Shown piece after piece: positions 34,782 through 45,314 of a stretch of DNA of 64,000 nucleotides. Under the pieces are notes generated by a model that had not been told where the DNA came from, searched no databases, and worked only from the letters and a program-made list of their open reading frames with translations. Where the stretch lies: positions 2,294,001 to 2,358,000 of the forward strand of contig NZ_CP083950.1 in the NCBI RefSeq assembly GCF_006439395.2. Direction: 5' to 3'. Source of the DNA: Mesorhizobium sp. B4-1-4 (GTDB taxonomy: Bacteria > Pseudomonadota > Alphaproteobacteria > Rhizobiales > Rhizobiaceae). Both the position numbers and the translations under genes were made by a program. How positions within the stretch are numbered: position 1 is the stretch's first letter; every line of letters starts with the position of its first letter.

Positions 34782-36452
34782 TCACCTGGTGACGAAAACC
34801 GTCACCAGCGGCTTCTTGCCCCAGGCTTCGTTGGCCGCGCCACGCACCGCGCGCCGCACCGCCTCTTGCACGAGGTCGAGGTCCTTTCGGCGCTGGCGAG
34901 GAATCGAATCGACCGCGCCGACGGCGGCGTCGATCATCAGGTCCTCCAGCGTTTCGCCGCTGGCATCGGCCTCGGCGACGCCGATGGCGACAAGGTCGGG
35001 ATCGCCGGCCAGCTCATATTTCTCGTCGAGCACGACATTGACCGCGACATGGCCGGCAAAGGACAATTTGCGCCGGTCGCGGATACCCATCGCCTGATCC
35101 GAGCCGATCAGATTGCCGTCCTTGTAGATACGGCCGAACGGCACCTGGTCGATGATGGTGGCGGGTCCCGGCGCGAGCCTCAGCATGTCGCCGTCGCGCA
35201 CCTGCGCCACCTGGCCGATACCGGAGGTCGACATCAGCGAGCCCTGCGCCACCAGGTGCGCCGCCTCGCCATGGACGGGGACGCCGATCTGCGGGCGCAC
35301 CCACTCGTACATCTTGCGCAATTCGCTGCGGCGGGGATGGCCGGAGACATGCACTAGCGCGTCGCCGTCCTCGATGATCTTGATGCCAAGATCGATGAGG
35401 CGGTTCTTGATCTCGAGGATCGCCTTCTCGTTGCCGGGAATGGTACGCGACGAAAACACCACCGTGTCGCCCGCCGTCAGCGACACCGATTTCATCTCGT
35501 CACGCGACAGTTTTGCAAGCGCTGCCAGCGGTTCGCCCTGGCTGCCGGTGCAGATGATCACCAGGTTTTCGCGCGGGATGAAGCCGAAATCCTCCTCGGC
35601 GATGAACTCCGGCAGGCCGTCCATGTAGCCGAGCTCGTCGGCCACGTCGATGACGCGCTTCAGCGAGCGCCCGAGCACGAGACACTGGCGGCCGGCATCG
35701 CGTGCCGCCCTGGCGATGGAAACGATGCGGCCGACATTGGAGGAAAACGTCGTGACGGCGACGCGGCCCTTGGCGGCCTGGATGACGCCCTTGAGGCCCT
35801 CGCCGACGGCGACTTCCGAAGGCGAATCGCCTTCCCGCAGCGCATTGGTCGAATCGCAGATCAGCGCCAGCACGCCCTTGTCGCCATAGGCGCGAAAGCG
35901 CGCCTCGTCGGTCTTGGGACCGATGGTCGGCTCCGGGTCGATCTTCCAGTCGCCGGTGTGGATGACGGTGCCCGCCGGCGACGTGATCGCCAGCGACATT
36001 GGCTCGGGAATGGAGTGCGCGACCGGAATGGCTTCGATCTGGAAGGGACCGACGGTGAATTTCTCGCCGGCGTGGTAGATCGTCAGCGGGATCTTCGGCG
36101 CGCCCTGCTCGCCTTGCCGCTTGGCTTCCAGCAACCCGGCGCTGAACGGCGTCATCCATACCGGCGCCTTCAGCCTCGGCCAGATGTCGAGCAGCGCACC
36201 ATAGTGATCCTCATGCGCGTGGGTGATAACGATGCCGCGCAGATTGGCGAGGTTCTCCTCGATGAAGCGCGTGTCGGGCAGGATCAGGTCGACGCCCGGA
36301 TGCGCGGCGTCTGGAAAGGTAACGCCGACATCGATGACGATCCACTCCCGCGCGCTCGGCGGGCCGTAGCCGTAGAGGGCGAAGTTCATGCCGATCTCGC
36401 CGACGCCGCCGAGCGGCACGAAGACGAGTTCGGCGTTTTCCGCTTTCGCCAT
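34782..36452 (-). CDS. rnj: Ribonuclease J
   Basis: Metallo-beta-lactamase/beta-CASP ribonuclease (556 aa) with 5' to 3' exonuclease and endonuclease activity on RNA. The metal-binding H-A-H-E-D-H motif lies at 78-83, preceded by G-G-V-G-E-I-G-M-N, and S-G-H-P-R-R-S-E-L follows in the beta-CASP part. The ATG at 36452 begins M-A-K-A-E-N; the longer frame upstream is not conserved in kind. It lies 22 bases after birA, so the two are probably co-transcribed. Confidence 0.93.
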   Translation of the reverse strand: MAKAENAELVFVPLGGVGEIGMNFALYGYGPPSAREWIVIDVGVTFPDAAHPGVDLILPDTRFIEENLANLRGIVITHAHEDHYGALLDIWPRLKAPVWMTPFSAGLLEAKRQGEQGAPKIPLTIYHAGEKFTVGPFQIEAIPVAHSIPEPMSLAITSPAGTVIHTGDWKIDPEPTIGPKTDEARFRAYGDKGVLALICDSTNALREGDSPSEVAVGEGLKGVIQAAKGRVAVTTFSSNVGRIVSIARAARDAGRQCLVLGRSLKRVIDVADELGYMDGLPEFIAEEDFGFIPRENLVIICTGSQGEPLAALAKLSRDEMKSVSLTAGDTVVFSSRTIPGNEKAILEIKNRLIDLGIKIIEDGDALVHVSGHPRRSELRKMYEWVRPQIGVPVHGEAAHLVAQGSLMSTSGIGQVAQVRDGDMLRLAPGPATIIDQVPFGRIYKDGNLIGSDQAMGIRDRRKLSFAGHVAVNVVLDEKYELAGDPDLVAIGVAEADASGETLEDLMIDAAVGAVDSIPRQRRKDLDLVQEAVRRAVRGAANEAWGKKPLVTVFVTR

Positions 36453-36474
36453 GATTTTTCCCTTTCCAAGCCCA

Positions 36475-37296
36475 CTATACCCGGGCGGATGCGACCGCGC
36501 CGAAATGCACATCGCCGGCGGCGATCGTCACAACAGTCCCCTCATCGTCGCGGATCACGAAACGACAGTCCTCGTCAATGGTCTCGAACACGCCACGCAC
36601 CACATTACCGTCAATTCTGACAGCAACCTCACCGCCAAGTCCCGCTGCGCGTGTCAGCCAACGCCGCCTGACGGCGGCAAGGCCGCGCCCTTCATCCCAC
36701 AGCCGTGCATTCTCGCTCCACGCATCCGACAGCGCCAGGAACAGTGTTTCCGCGTCGCAAGCCGCACCGAGCGCGTGCAGCGATGTCGCCGGATAAGGTA
36801 CGTCCTCGGGGTGCGCCACGACATTGACGCCGATGCCGACCGCGACCGCGAAGCGGCCGCCGTCCAGAACGGCCGATTCCAGCAGGATGCCGGCGAGCTT
36901 GGCGCCGGAGGCAAGCACGTCGTTTGGCCATTTCAACTCGAAACGGTTTTGTCCCTGGCTCGCGCCATCGAGCCCGATGGCGATGCGGCCCTTGGGCACC
37001 ACCGCGTCGAGCGCATCGGCAAGCGAGAGGCCGGCAACGAAACCCAGCGTCGCGGCAAGGCGGAGCTCACCACCGGTGATGACGAGCAAGGTCGCCGCCA
37101 GATTGCCTTCGGGCGACACCCAAGCGCGGCCGCGCCTGCCGCGCCCGCTTTCCTGCTTTTTGGAAACCACCCATAATCTGCCCGGGTCGCCTGCCCGGGC
37201 ATGATCGAGCGCCACCGTATTGGTGGAGCCGACGCTGTCATGCGCTTCGAGCCGGAACCCTTCCGAGACTGAGGTTGGAGCCAGCCGAAATGCCAT
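36475..37296 (-). CDS. birA: Biotin-[acetyl-CoA carboxylase] ligase (no HTH domain)
   Basis: Biotin protein ligase (273 aa) that loads biotin onto carboxylase subunits. S-V-G-S-T-N-T-V is near residue 21, G-R-G-R-R-G-R at 51-57 (the biotinyl-AMP loop), and L-K-W-P-N-D-V-L near 121 with G-I-L-L-E-S after it. There is no N-terminal helix-turn-helix, so it does not act as the E. coli repressor does. In Rhizobiales birA often lies between nuoN and rnj, as here. Confidence 0.93.
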   Translation of the reverse strand: MAFRLAPTSVSEGFRLEAHDSVGSTNTVALDHARAGDPGRLWVVSKKQESGRGRRGRAWVSPEGNLAATLLVITGGELRLAATLGFVAGLSLADALDAVVPKGRIAIGLDGASQGQNRFELKWPNDVLASGAKLAGILLESAVLDGGRFAVAVGIGVNVVAHPEDVPYPATSLHALGAACDAETLFLALSDAWSENARLWDEGRGLAAVRRRWLTRAAGLGGEVAVRIDGNVVRGVFETIDEDCRFVIRDDEGTVVTIAAGDVHFGAVASARV

Positions 37297-37309
37297 ACTA
37301 GTGGTCCGA

Positions 37310-37455
37310 TTCTAACATTCGCATCCCGTTCCAGCAGCGCAGTGAGCGAATGTCAGAATCAAAGGACCTCCAGCCAAATATGAGTTTCCAGTGGAGTTTT
37401 CAAATTTGACATTCGCGCACCACTTGGTGCGTCCCGAGAGGCGAATGTCAAACTT
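37310..37455. repeat. Double palindromic element (gacattcgc family) between birA and nuoN
   Basis: Two hairpins follow each other. The first pairs ttctaacattcgcat (about 37312) with gcgaatgtcagaatc (about 37350). The second pairs tttgacattcgcgcacc (about 37406) with ggcgaatgtcaaactt (about 37441). Both share the core gacattcgc. The block fills almost the whole gap after nuoN and may stabilise or end the complex I transcript. Confidence 0.75.
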
Positions 37456-37464
37456 ACTCACCAG

Positions 37465-38901
37465 CTAGAAGAAGGTCTTGGCGGCGGCTTCGGCATAAGT
37501 GCCGATCGGCCCGCCGATCAGCACATAGAACAGCACGAAGGCGCCGGAGACGCCGAGCACGAGGCGCAATTCGCTGGCCATCGGCACGAAACCGCCAACC
37601 GGCTCATCGAACCACATGATCTTGATAATGCGCAGATAATAGTAGGCGCCCACCACCGAGGCCAGAACGCCGATGATGGCCAGCGCGTAGAGGCCGGCAT
37701 TGATGGCGGCGAGGAAGACATACCACTTCCCCCAGAAGCCCGCGAGCGGCGGAATGCCGGCCAGCGAGAACATCAGGATGGTGAGGATCGTCGCCATGAT
37801 CGGATTGGTCGAGGCGAGGCCCGCCAGGTCGCTGATCTGCTCGACATTGCCTTCCTTGCGCCGCATGGCGAGGATGAAGGCGAAGGTGCCGAGCGTCATC
37901 ACCAGGTAGATCAGCATGTAAATGGCGACGCCGCGCACGCCAGCCTGGCTGTTGGCGGCAAGGCCGACCAGCGCGTAGCCCATGTGGCCGATCGAGGAAT
38001 AGGCCATCAGCCGCTTGATGTTGGTTTGGCCGATAGCCGCAAAGGCACCGAGCGCCATGGAAGCGATCGAGATGAAGACGATGATCTGCTGCCAGTCGGA
38101 TGCGATCGGCTTGAATGCGCCCATGGTGACGCGCACGATCAGCGCCATCGCCGCCATCTTCGGGGCGGCCGCCAGGAAGGCGGTCACCGGTGTCGGCGCG
38201 CCCTCATAGACGTCGGGCGTCCACATGTGGAACGGCACCGCCGAGATCTTGAAGGCAAGGCCGGCCAGCACGAAGACCAGGCCCAAAACGAGGCCAAGCT
38301 GACGCCCGCCGCCGCCGAGTGCGGTGGCGATCTCGTGGAAGCCGGTATTGCCGGTGTAACCGTAGACCAGGCTGATGCCATAGAGCAGCATGCCGGACGA
38401 CAGCGCGCCAAGGACGAAATACTTCAGCCCCGCCTCGGTCGAACGCAGATTGTCGCGGTTGATCGCCGCCAGCACGTAGATCGCCAGCGACTGCAGTTCG
38501 AGGCCGAGATAGAGCCCGATCATGCCGTTGGCCGAGATCATCAGCATCATGCCGAGCGTACACAGCAGGATCAGCACCGGATATTCGAACTTGTCGAAAC
38601 GTTCCGCCTTGGCAAAGCGCATCGACATGATCAGCGTCACCGCAGAGCCGACCAGGGCCAGCACCTTCATGAAGCGGGCGAAGGAATCCTGGACGAAGGC
38701 GTTGCCATAGGCATTGCCCTGCCCGGTCGAAAAGATCAGCCAGGCGCCTGATATGACCAGTACGGCGACACCAAGGCCAGTCACCGTATTGGCGGTGTTG
38801 GAACGGGAATAGGCTCCGACCATCAGCAGCGCGAGCGCACCGATGGCAAGGATCAGCTCGGGCGTCGAGAGCGACAGGCTGGAGAGAAGGTCCGGCGTCA
38901 T
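37465..38901 (-). CDS. nuoN: NADH-quinone oxidoreductase subunit N
   Basis: Antiporter-like proton-pumping subunit of complex I (478 aa). About 14 transmembrane helices are visible, including the conserved [11 protein letters not shown] segment with its membrane glutamate, and [12 protein letters not shown] before the broken helix. The start at 38901 begins M-T-P-D-L-L; the longer frame ahead is rich in Pro/Arg and lies in the nuoM gap. Last gene of the nuo operon. Confidence 0.94.
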   Translation of the reverse strand: MTPDLLSSLSLSTPELILAIGALALLMVGAYSRSNTANTVTGLGVAVLVISGAWLIFSTGQGNAYGNAFVQDSFARFMKVLALVGSAVTLIMSMRFAKAERFDKFEYPVLILLCTLGMMLMISANGMIGLYLGLELQSLAIYVLAAINRDNLRSTEAGLKYFVLGALSSGMLLYGISLVYGYTGNTGFHEIATALGGGGRQLGLVLGLVFVLAGLAFKISAVPFHMWTPDVYEGAPTPVTAFLAAAPKMAAMALIVRVTMGAFKPIASDWQQIIVFISIASMALGAFAAIGQTNIKRLMAYSSIGHMGYALVGLAANSQAGVRGVAIYMLIYLVMTLGTFAFILAMRRKEGNVEQISDLAGLASTNPIMATILTILMFSLAGIPPLAGFWGKWYVFLAAINAGLYALAIIGVLASVVGAYYYLRIIKIMWFDEPVGGFVPMASELRLVLGVSGAFVLFYVLIGGPIGTYAEAAAKTFF

Positions 38902-38920
38902 GGTTCGCAAAACCCTTGGG

Positions 38921-40426
38921 TTAATTCGCCGCCGCGGTCTGCGCGGCGCCGATGGATGCGGTGACATTGGTGACGAGCGACTTGACCGATTGGGCCGTCG
39001 CGTCGAAGACGGGAGCGGGATAGACGCCAAAGAAGATGACCAGCACGACCAGCGGGTAGATTATTGCCTTCTCGCGCGGCGACAGATCGAGCAGCCCCTT
39101 CAGGCTATCCTTGGTTAGCGCGCCGAAGATCACCCGGCGATAGAGCCAGAGTGCATAGGCGGCCGACAGGATGACGCCGGTGGCGGCGAAGAAGGCCACC
39201 CAGGTGTTGACGCGGAACACGCCAAGCATGGTCAGGAACTCGCCGACGAAGCCGCTGGTGCCGGGCAGCCCCACATTGGCCATGGTAAAGACCATGAACA
39301 CAGTGGCGTATTTCGGCATGTTGTTGACCAGTCCGCCATAGGCGGCGATCTCACGCGTGTGCATGCGGTCGTAGATGACACCGACGCACAGGAACAGGGC
39401 GCCGGAGACGAGGCCGTGGCTGAGCATCTGGAAAATCGCGCCCTGCACGCCTTCCTGATTCATGGCGAAGATGCCCATGGTGACGAAGCCCATATGGGCG
39501 ACGGAGGAATAGGCGATCAGTTTCTTCATGTCCTCCTGCATCAACGCCACCAGCGAGGTGTAGATGATGGCAACGACGGACAGGGTGAACACCAGCGGCG
39601 CGAACATTTCGGACGCCAACGGGAACATCGGCAGCGAGAAACGCAGGAAGCCGTACCCGCCCATCTTCAAGAGGATAGCGGCCAGGATCACCGAGCCGGC
39701 CGTCGGCGCCTCGACGTGCGCGTCCGGCAACCAGGTGTGCACCGGCCACATCGGCATCTTCACCGCGAAGGAAGCGAAGAAGGCAAGCCACAGCCATGTC
39801 TGCATATTGGCCGGGAAACTATGCGTCAGAAGCGTCGGAATGTCGGTCGTGCCGGACTGGTAGAACATCGCCATGATGGCGAGCAGCATCAGCACGGAGC
39901 CGGCAAGCGTATAGAGGAAGAACTTGAACGAGGCATAGACGCGCCGCTTGCCGCCCCACACGCCGATGATGATGAACATCGGGATCAGGCCGGCTTCGAA
40001 GAAGACGTAGAACAGCACGATATCCAGCGCGCAGAACACGCCGATCATCAGCGTCTCCAGCAGCAGGAAGGCGATCATGTAGGCCTTGACGCGCTTCTCG
40101 ATCGCGTCCCACGACGCCAGGATGCAGAGCGGCATCAGGAAGGTCGTCAGGATGACGAACAGCATGGAAATGCCGTCGACGCCCATATGGTAGGAGATTC
40201 CGGAGTCGAGCCAGGCCGCCTTCTCGACGAACTGGAAGCCGGCTTGCGAATTGTCGAAGCCCGTCCAGATGAACAGCGAGACGATGAACGTGAACGCCGT
40301 GGTCAACAGCGCGATGGCGCGGATGTTGCGGCGTGCGTTTTCGCTGTCATCGTTGATGAACAGGATCAGCAGAACACCAACCAGCGGCAGGAAGGTGACC
40401 AGCGAGAGGATTGGCCAGGCGGTCAT
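38921..40426 (-). CDS. nuoM: NADH-quinone oxidoreductase subunit M
   Basis: Proton-pumping membrane subunit (501 aa) of complex I. The family segment [16 protein letters not shown] and [12 protein letters not shown] are present, and a conserved glutamate sits in A-G-L-I-P-M-F-I's upstream helix (F-F-E-A). Its start shares its base with the nuoL stop (40426), showing tight coupling. Confidence 0.95.
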   Translation of the reverse strand: MTAWPILSLVTFLPLVGVLLILFINDDSENARRNIRAIALLTTAFTFIVSLFIWTGFDNSQAGFQFVEKAAWLDSGISYHMGVDGISMLFVILTTFLMPLCILASWDAIEKRVKAYMIAFLLLETLMIGVFCALDIVLFYVFFEAGLIPMFIIIGVWGGKRRVYASFKFFLYTLAGSVLMLLAIMAMFYQSGTTDIPTLLTHSFPANMQTWLWLAFFASFAVKMPMWPVHTWLPDAHVEAPTAGSVILAAILLKMGGYGFLRFSLPMFPLASEMFAPLVFTLSVVAIIYTSLVALMQEDMKKLIAYSSVAHMGFVTMGIFAMNQEGVQGAIFQMLSHGLVSGALFLCVGVIYDRMHTREIAAYGGLVNNMPKYATVFMVFTMANVGLPGTSGFVGEFLTMLGVFRVNTWVAFFAATGVILSAAYALWLYRRVIFGALTKDSLKGLLDLSPREKAIIYPLVVLVIFFGVYPAPVFDATAQSVKSLVTNVTASIGAAQTAAAN

Positions 40427-42399
40427 CAGAGCATCATCCAGGTGACGAGTGCGGCAACGCCGATCAGCATGGCGAAGGCATAGTGGTAGAGATAGCCGGT
40501 CTGCAGCTTGACGACGCGGTTGGTGACATCGACGACCCGCGCCGAAATGCCGTCCGGACCAAGGCCGTCAATGATGGTGCCGTCGCCGGTCTTCCACAGG
40601 AAATGGCCAAGACGCTTGGCGGGCCGCACGAATAGGAAGTCGTAGAGTTCGTCGAAATACCACTTGTTGAGCAGGAAGGCGTAAAGCAAGCGATGGTTGG
40701 CGGCGACGCTCGGGGGCAATTCCGGCGAGCGGATGTAAAACTTCCACGCCACCGCCAGGCCGATCAGCATGGCGATGAAGGGCGACAGTTCGACCCAGAG
40801 CGGCAATTCGTGGATCTCATGCAGGATGTGGTTGTCCGGGAGCGTGAACAGCGAGGCCTTCCAGAATTCGGCATAGCCCTCGCCGATGAAGGCGCCGTGG
40901 AAGATGATGCCGGCAAACAGCGCCCCGGCCGCCAGCACGTAAAGCGGCCCGAGCATGACTGGCGGCGATTCATGGACGTGGTGCATCACCTCATGGCTCG
41001 CCCGCGCCTGGCCGTGGAAGGTCATGAAGATCAGCCGCCAGGAGTAGAAGGAAGTGAAGCAGGCGGCGATGACTAGGAGCACGAAGGCAAGGCCCGCAAC
41101 CGAATTATGGCCGGCGAAGGACGCTTCGACGATTGCGTCCTTGGAGAAGAAGCCGGCGGTACCGATGACGGTCACCGGAATGCCGACACCGGTCAGCGCC
41201 AGCGTGCCGATCACCATCATCCAGTAGGTGGTCGGGATCAGCTTTCTCAGGCCGCCCATCTTGCGCATGTCCTGTTCGTCGGAAACGGCATGGATGACCG
41301 AGCCCGAACCGAGGAACAGCAAAGCCTTGAAGAAGGCATGCGTGAACAGATGGAAGATCGCAGCCCCATAGGCGCCGACGCCCAGCGCCACGAACATGTA
41401 GCCGAGCTGCGAGCAGGTCGAATAGGCGATGACGCGCTTGATATCGTTTTGCACCAGACCGACGGTCGCCGCGAAGAAGGCAGTGAAGGCGCCGATGAAG
41501 GTCACCACCGTCAGTGCCGAATGCGACAGTTCGAACAGCGGCGAAAGCCGTGCCAGCATGAACACGCCGGCCGTCACCATGGTGGCGGCATGGATAAGCG
41601 CGGAGACTGGCGTCGGGCCTTCCATGGCGTCCGGCAGCCAGGTGTGAAGCGGCACCTGCGCCGACTTGCCCATGGCACCCATGAAGAGCAGCAGGCAGAC
41701 GACGGTCATCGCCGTCTGCTTGTCCAGCGCATGGCCAAGGAAGGTCAGCACGGCGGGGCCCTGCGGCGCGCCTTCAGCCGGAATGAATGTTGCCGCATTG
41801 GCGAAGATGGTGCCGAGATTGACCGAGCCGAACAGCACGAACACGCCGAAGATGCCGAGCGCGAAGCCGAAATCGCCGATGCGGTTGACGACGAAGGCCT
41901 TGATGGCCGCGGCATTGGCCGAGGGCTTCTTGTACCAGAAGCCGATCAGCAGATAGGACGCGAGGCCCACCCCTTCCCAGCCGAAGAACATCTGCACGAG
42001 GTTGTCGGCCGTCACGAGCATCAGCATGGCGAAGGTGAACAGCGACAGATAGGCGAAGAAGCGCGGCCTGTCCGGATCGTGATGCATGTAGCCGATCGAA
42101 TAGATGTGAACCAGCGCCGAGACGGTGTTGACCACCACCAGCATCACCACGGTGAGCGTGTCGATCCGGAGAGCCCAGGAAGCCTCCAGTCCGCCGGACT
42201 GGATCCAGCGCAGCACCGGCACGGTGAACACCTCGCCATGGCCGAAGCCGACGGTGAAGAAGGCGACCCACGACAGGACAGCTGATATCACCAGGAAGCC
42301 CGAGGTGATGTATTCCGATGCCTTGGCGCCGAGCGAATTGCCGAGCAGGCCGACGATCAGGAAGCCGAGCAGCGGAAGGAAGACGATCGCTTGATACAT
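40426..42399 (-). CDS. nuoL: NADH-quinone oxidoreductase subunit L
   Basis: Largest antiporter-like subunit (657 aa), at the far end of the membrane arm, with the long lateral helix near the C-terminus. [30 protein letters not shown] and [13 protein letters not shown] are canonical motifs. Length matches other alphaproteobacteria. Confidence 0.95.
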   Translation of the reverse strand: MYQAIVFLPLLGFLIVGLLGNSLGAKASEYITSGFLVISAVLSWVAFFTVGFGHGEVFTVPVLRWIQSGGLEASWALRIDTLTVVMLVVVNTVSALVHIYSIGYMHHDPDRPRFFAYLSLFTFAMLMLVTADNLVQMFFGWEGVGLASYLLIGFWYKKPSANAAAIKAFVVNRIGDFGFALGIFGVFVLFGSVNLGTIFANAATFIPAEGAPQGPAVLTFLGHALDKQTAMTVVCLLLFMGAMGKSAQVPLHTWLPDAMEGPTPVSALIHAATMVTAGVFMLARLSPLFELSHSALTVVTFIGAFTAFFAATVGLVQNDIKRVIAYSTCSQLGYMFVALGVGAYGAAIFHLFTHAFFKALLFLGSGSVIHAVSDEQDMRKMGGLRKLIPTTYWMMVIGTLALTGVGIPVTVIGTAGFFSKDAIVEASFAGHNSVAGLAFVLLVIAACFTSFYSWRLIFMTFHGQARASHEVMHHVHESPPVMLGPLYVLAAGALFAGIIFHGAFIGEGYAEFWKASLFTLPDNHILHEIHELPLWVELSPFIAMLIGLAVAWKFYIRSPELPPSVAANHRLLYAFLLNKWYFDELYDFLFVRPAKRLGHFLWKTGDGTIIDGLGPDGISARVVDVTNRVVKLQTGYLYHYAFAMLIGVAALVTWMML

Positions 42400-42408
42400 G
42401 ATAGCCCG

Positions 42409-42717
42409 TCAACCCTTCATCATGTTCACGTCTTCGACCGCGATCGAGCCGCGGTTGCGGAAGAAGACGACGAGAATGGCTAGCCCGATCGCAGCCTCGG
42501 CCGCCGCGACCGTCAGCACGAACAGCGCGAACACCTGGCCGACCAGATCGCCAAGTGCGGCCGAAAAGGCGACGAAATTGATGTTGACCGCAAGCAGGAT
42601 CAGCTCGACCGACATCAGGATGACGATGACGTTCTTGCGGTTCAGGAAGATGCCGAACACGCCGAGCGTGAACAGGATCGCCGATACGGTCAGATAATGT
42701 GCGATGCCGACGACCAT
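42409..42717 (-). CDS. nuoK: NADH-quinone oxidoreductase subunit K
   Basis: Small membrane subunit (102 aa) with three helices. The conserved glutamates lie in [12 protein letters not shown] and [11 protein letters not shown]. It starts within two bases of the nuoJ stop. Confidence 0.95.
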   Translation of the reverse strand: MVVGIAHYLTVSAILFTLGVFGIFLNRKNVIVILMSVELILLAVNINFVAFSAALGDLVGQVFALFVLTVAAAEAAIGLAILVVFFRNRGSIAVEDVNMMKG

Positions 42718-42718
42718 C

Positions 42719-43339
42719 TCAGACTCCTTCGCCCGACTTGACCTTGCGGATTTCCATCCCGGTCGCCGCGGTGCGGGCGACCTGGGCTGCGATCGACTGC
42801 CGCTTGACCCCTTCCTTGTGGCGCAGCGTCAGCACGATCGCGCCGATCATGGCGACCAGCAGGATGAGGCCCGAAACCTGGAAGTAGTAGAGGTAGTCGG
42901 TGTAGAGGATGTCGCCCAAAGCTGCCGTGTTGGAGCGGGCGGCGAGATCCGGAATGGGCTTCGAGACCGCCGTGGCGAGCTGCGGCGCGAATGTATAGCC
43001 GCCCAGCACCACAATCAGTTCCGCCGCCAGGATCAGCCCGACCAGCGCACCGATCGGTGCGTATTGCAGGGCGCCTTCCTTCATCTCGGCGAAGTCGACG
43101 TCAAGCATCATGACGACGAACAGGAACAGCACCATGACCGCGCCGACATAGACGACGAGCAGGATCATGGCCAGGAATTCGGCGCCGGTCAGCATGAAGA
43201 GGCCGGCGGCGTTGAAGAAGGTCAGGATCAGGAACAGCACCGAATGCACGGGGTTGCGCGACGAAATGACCATGAACGCCGACGCCACCGCGACAAAGGC
43301 GAAGAGGTAGAAGAAGGCCGCCTCTAGTCCACTCAGCAT
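42719..43339 (-). CDS. nuoJ: NADH-quinone oxidoreductase subunit J
   Basis: Membrane subunit (206 aa) with five helices; the third contains the flexible segment [16 protein letters not shown], typical of NuoJ. The C-terminal part after the last helix is short and basic. It is separated from nuoI by 232 bases that hold a palindromic repeat. Confidence 0.94.
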   Translation of the reverse strand: MLSGLEAAFFYLFAFVAVASAFMVISSRNPVHSVLFLILTFFNAAGLFMLTGAEFLAMILLVVYVGAVMVLFLFVVMMLDVDFAEMKEGALQYAPIGALVGLILAAELIVVLGGYTFAPQLATAVSKPIPDLAARSNTAALGDILYTDYLYYFQVSGLILLVAMIGAIVLTLRHKEGVKRQSIAAQVARTAATGMEIRKVKSGEGV

Positions 43340-43436
43340 GGGGTTCCCCCGGGGTTCCTAATTCCGACTCCGTCCCGACTCCGGTCCGAATTCGCGTGTT
43401 CCTTAGACGGGCGACGTTGCGCCGTCCACTTTCTTG

Positions 43437-43565
43437 TTCCTTCTCCCCGTTTACGGGGAGAAGGTGGCCCGAAGGGCCGGATGAGGGGCAGCGCAAAGAT
43501 TGGCGACCTTGGCGCCGCCCCTCATCTGCCTGCCGGCATCTTCTCCCCGTAAACGGGGAGAAGGA
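43437..43565. repeat. Palindromic element inside the nuo operon (between nuoJ and nuoI)
   Basis: Two perfect hairpins, each built on cttctccccgt and acggggagaag, stand at 43438-43464 and 43539-43564. Between them, atgaggggc and gcccctcat are inverted. The same layout, more degenerate, is at 3168-3298. The repeat lies within an essential operon without disrupting any gene. Confidence 0.82.
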
Positions 43566-43571
43566 CGCCAA

Positions 43572-44063
43572 TCACCGATAGGGCGCGTCCAGCGAGATGT
43601 TGCGCGCCAGTTCGCGCTCCCACCGGTCGCCATTCGCCAACAGCCTGTCCTTGTCGTAGTAGAGCTCTTCGCGCGTTTCCGTCGCGAATTCGAAATTCGG
43701 CCCCTCGACAATGGCGTCGACCGGGCAGGCTTCCTGGCAGAAGCCGCAATAGATGCACTTCACCATGTCGATGTCGTAGCGCACCGTGCGGCGCGTGCCG
43801 TCATTGCGGCGCGGACCGGCCTCGATGGTGATGGCCTGCGCCGGGCAGATCGCCTCGCACAATTTACAGGCGATGCAGCGTTCCTCGCCGTTGGGATAGC
43901 GGCGCAGCGCATGCTCGCCACGAAAACGCGGGCTCACCGGCCCCTTCTCGTGCGGATAGTTGATCGTCTCCTTCGGCGCGAAGAACTGGCGCATCGACAG
44001 GAAGAAGGCGCTGACGAAATCCTGCAGCAGCAGCGATTTGGCGGCCTGAGCTAGCGCGTTCAT
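43572..44063 (-). CDS. nuoI: NADH-quinone oxidoreductase subunit I
   Basis: Peripheral-arm subunit (163 aa) binding iron-sulfur clusters N6a and N6b. Two C-x2-C-x2-C-x3-C-P motifs are at C63/66/69/73 and C103/106/109/113. The start at 44063 (M-N-A-L-A-Q) overlaps the stop of the small membrane gene ahead of it by four bases. Confidence 0.95.
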   Translation of the reverse strand: MNALAQAAKSLLLQDFVSAFFLSMRQFFAPKETINYPHEKGPVSPRFRGEHALRRYPNGEERCIACKLCEAICPAQAITIEAGPRRNDGTRRTVRYDIDMVKCIYCGFCQEACPVDAIVEGPNFEFATETREELYYDKDRLLANGDRWERELARNISLDAPYR

Positions 44064-44269
44064 TGGCCGCTCCCATACAGGTTTATTGCAATGAAATAGC
44101 CCGCACATCCAAATAGGATGGGCGTCACGACACGAAACACAAATGTTATCGGCTTTACAGCGTCCGCACTTAGTTGCTTCAAAATACGAGGCAGCAGAAC
44201 CAGATATTCGAACAACGCGATAAGAAGGCCGACAATTGCTCCCAAAAAGCCGACAGACAAATTACTCAT
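44060..44269 (-). CDS. Small membrane protein of unknown function inserted in nuo operon
   Basis: A 69-residue protein (M-S-N-L-S-V-G-F-L at the start) with two hydrophobic segments: [19 protein letters not shown] near 8-28 and [16 protein letters not shown] near 46-64. Its ATG overlaps the nuoH stop and its stop overlaps the nuoI start, so it is translated with both. It is not one of the 14 core subunits and resembles no supernumerary subunit recognised here. A role in complex I is suggested by position only. Confidence 0.7.
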   Translation of the reverse strand: MSNLSVGFLGAIVGLLIALFEYLVLLPRILKQLSADAVKPITFVFRVVTPILFGCAGYFIAINLYGSGQ

Positions 44270-45312
44270 CACGCAAACCCCGCGATCTTGAGGAAGGCGG
44301 CGGTGGCGACCACCATGAACAGCGAGATCGGCAGGAACACCTTCCAGCCAAGCCGCATCAACTGGTCATAGCGGTAGCGCGGCACGAAGGCCTTCACCAT
44401 GGAGAACATGAAGAACATGAAGCAGATCTTCAGCACGAACCAGATCACGCCGGGCACCCAGGTGAAGGGCGCGAAGTTGAACGGCGGCAGCCAGCCGCCG
44501 AGGAACAGGATGGTGGCCAGCGCGCACATCAGCACGACGGCGACATATTCGCCGAGGAAGAACAGCAGGAACGGCGTCGACGAATATTCGACCATATGGC
44601 CGGCGACCAGTTCCGACTCGGCTTCCACCAGGTCGAAGGGCGGGCGGTTGGTCTCGGCCAACGCCGAGATGAAGAAGATGACGAACATCGGCAGCAGCGA
44701 CAGCCAGTGCCAGTCGAGGAAGGTGTTAGGCAGGCCGAGCTTGGTGCCCAGCCCATCCTGTTGCGACATCACGATGTCGGACAGGTTGAGCGAGCCGACG
44801 CACAGCAGCACGGTGACGATGACGAAGCCGATCGAGACTTCGTAGGACACCATCTGCGCTGCCGAACGCAGCGCGCCGAGGAAAGGATATTTCGAGTTCG
44901 ACGCCCAGCCGCCCATGATCACGCCATAGACCTCGAGCGAGGAGATGGCGAAAACATAGAGGATGCCGACATTGATGTTAGCGATCGCCCAGCCCTCATT
45001 GACCGGAATGACCGCCCAGGCCGAGATCGCCAGCACGGCAGAAACCAACGGCGCGAGGAGAAAAACGCCCTTGTTGGCGCCGGACGGGATCACCGGTTCC
45101 TTGAAAACGAACTTCAATAGGTCGGCGAAGGCCTGCAGCGTGCCCCAAGGGCCGACGACGTTCGGGCCGCGACGCAGTTGCACCGCCGCCCAGATCTTGC
45201 GGTCGGCATAGAGCAGGTAGGCGACGCCGATCAGAAGCACGACGATGAGGAGCACCGACTCGGCCAGAATCCAGAGCGCCGGCGCCACATAGAGGAAGAA
45301 GAAAGTGTCCAT
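44269..45312 (-). CDS. nuoH: NADH-quinone oxidoreductase subunit H
   Basis: Membrane subunit (347 aa) that forms part of the quinone-binding chamber. Signatures include [14 protein letters not shown] near 48, [20 protein letters not shown] near 215 and R-Y-R-Y-D-Q-L-M near the C-terminus. The start at 45312 lies two bases from the nuoG stop. Confidence 0.95.
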   Translation of the reverse strand: MDTFFFLYVAPALWILAESVLLIVVLLIGVAYLLYADRKIWAAVQLRRGPNVVGPWGTLQAFADLLKFVFKEPVIPSGANKGVFLLAPLVSAVLAISAWAVIPVNEGWAIANINVGILYVFAISSLEVYGVIMGGWASNSKYPFLGALRSAAQMVSYEVSIGFVIVTVLLCVGSLNLSDIVMSQQDGLGTKLGLPNTFLDWHWLSLLPMFVIFFISALAETNRPPFDLVEAESELVAGHMVEYSSTPFLLFFLGEYVAVVLMCALATILFLGGWLPPFNFAPFTWVPGVIWFVLKICFMFFMFSMVKAFVPRYRYDQLMRLGWKVFLPISLFMVVATAAFLKIAGFA

Positions 45313-45314
45313 GC

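Noticed and set aside
39359..42285. Long His/Gln/Arg-rich open frames opposite nuoM and nuoL
   Set aside because: Composition (rich in H, Q, R, D, E) is that of reverse-complemented membrane-protein codons; no ribosome-binding sites or family motifs.
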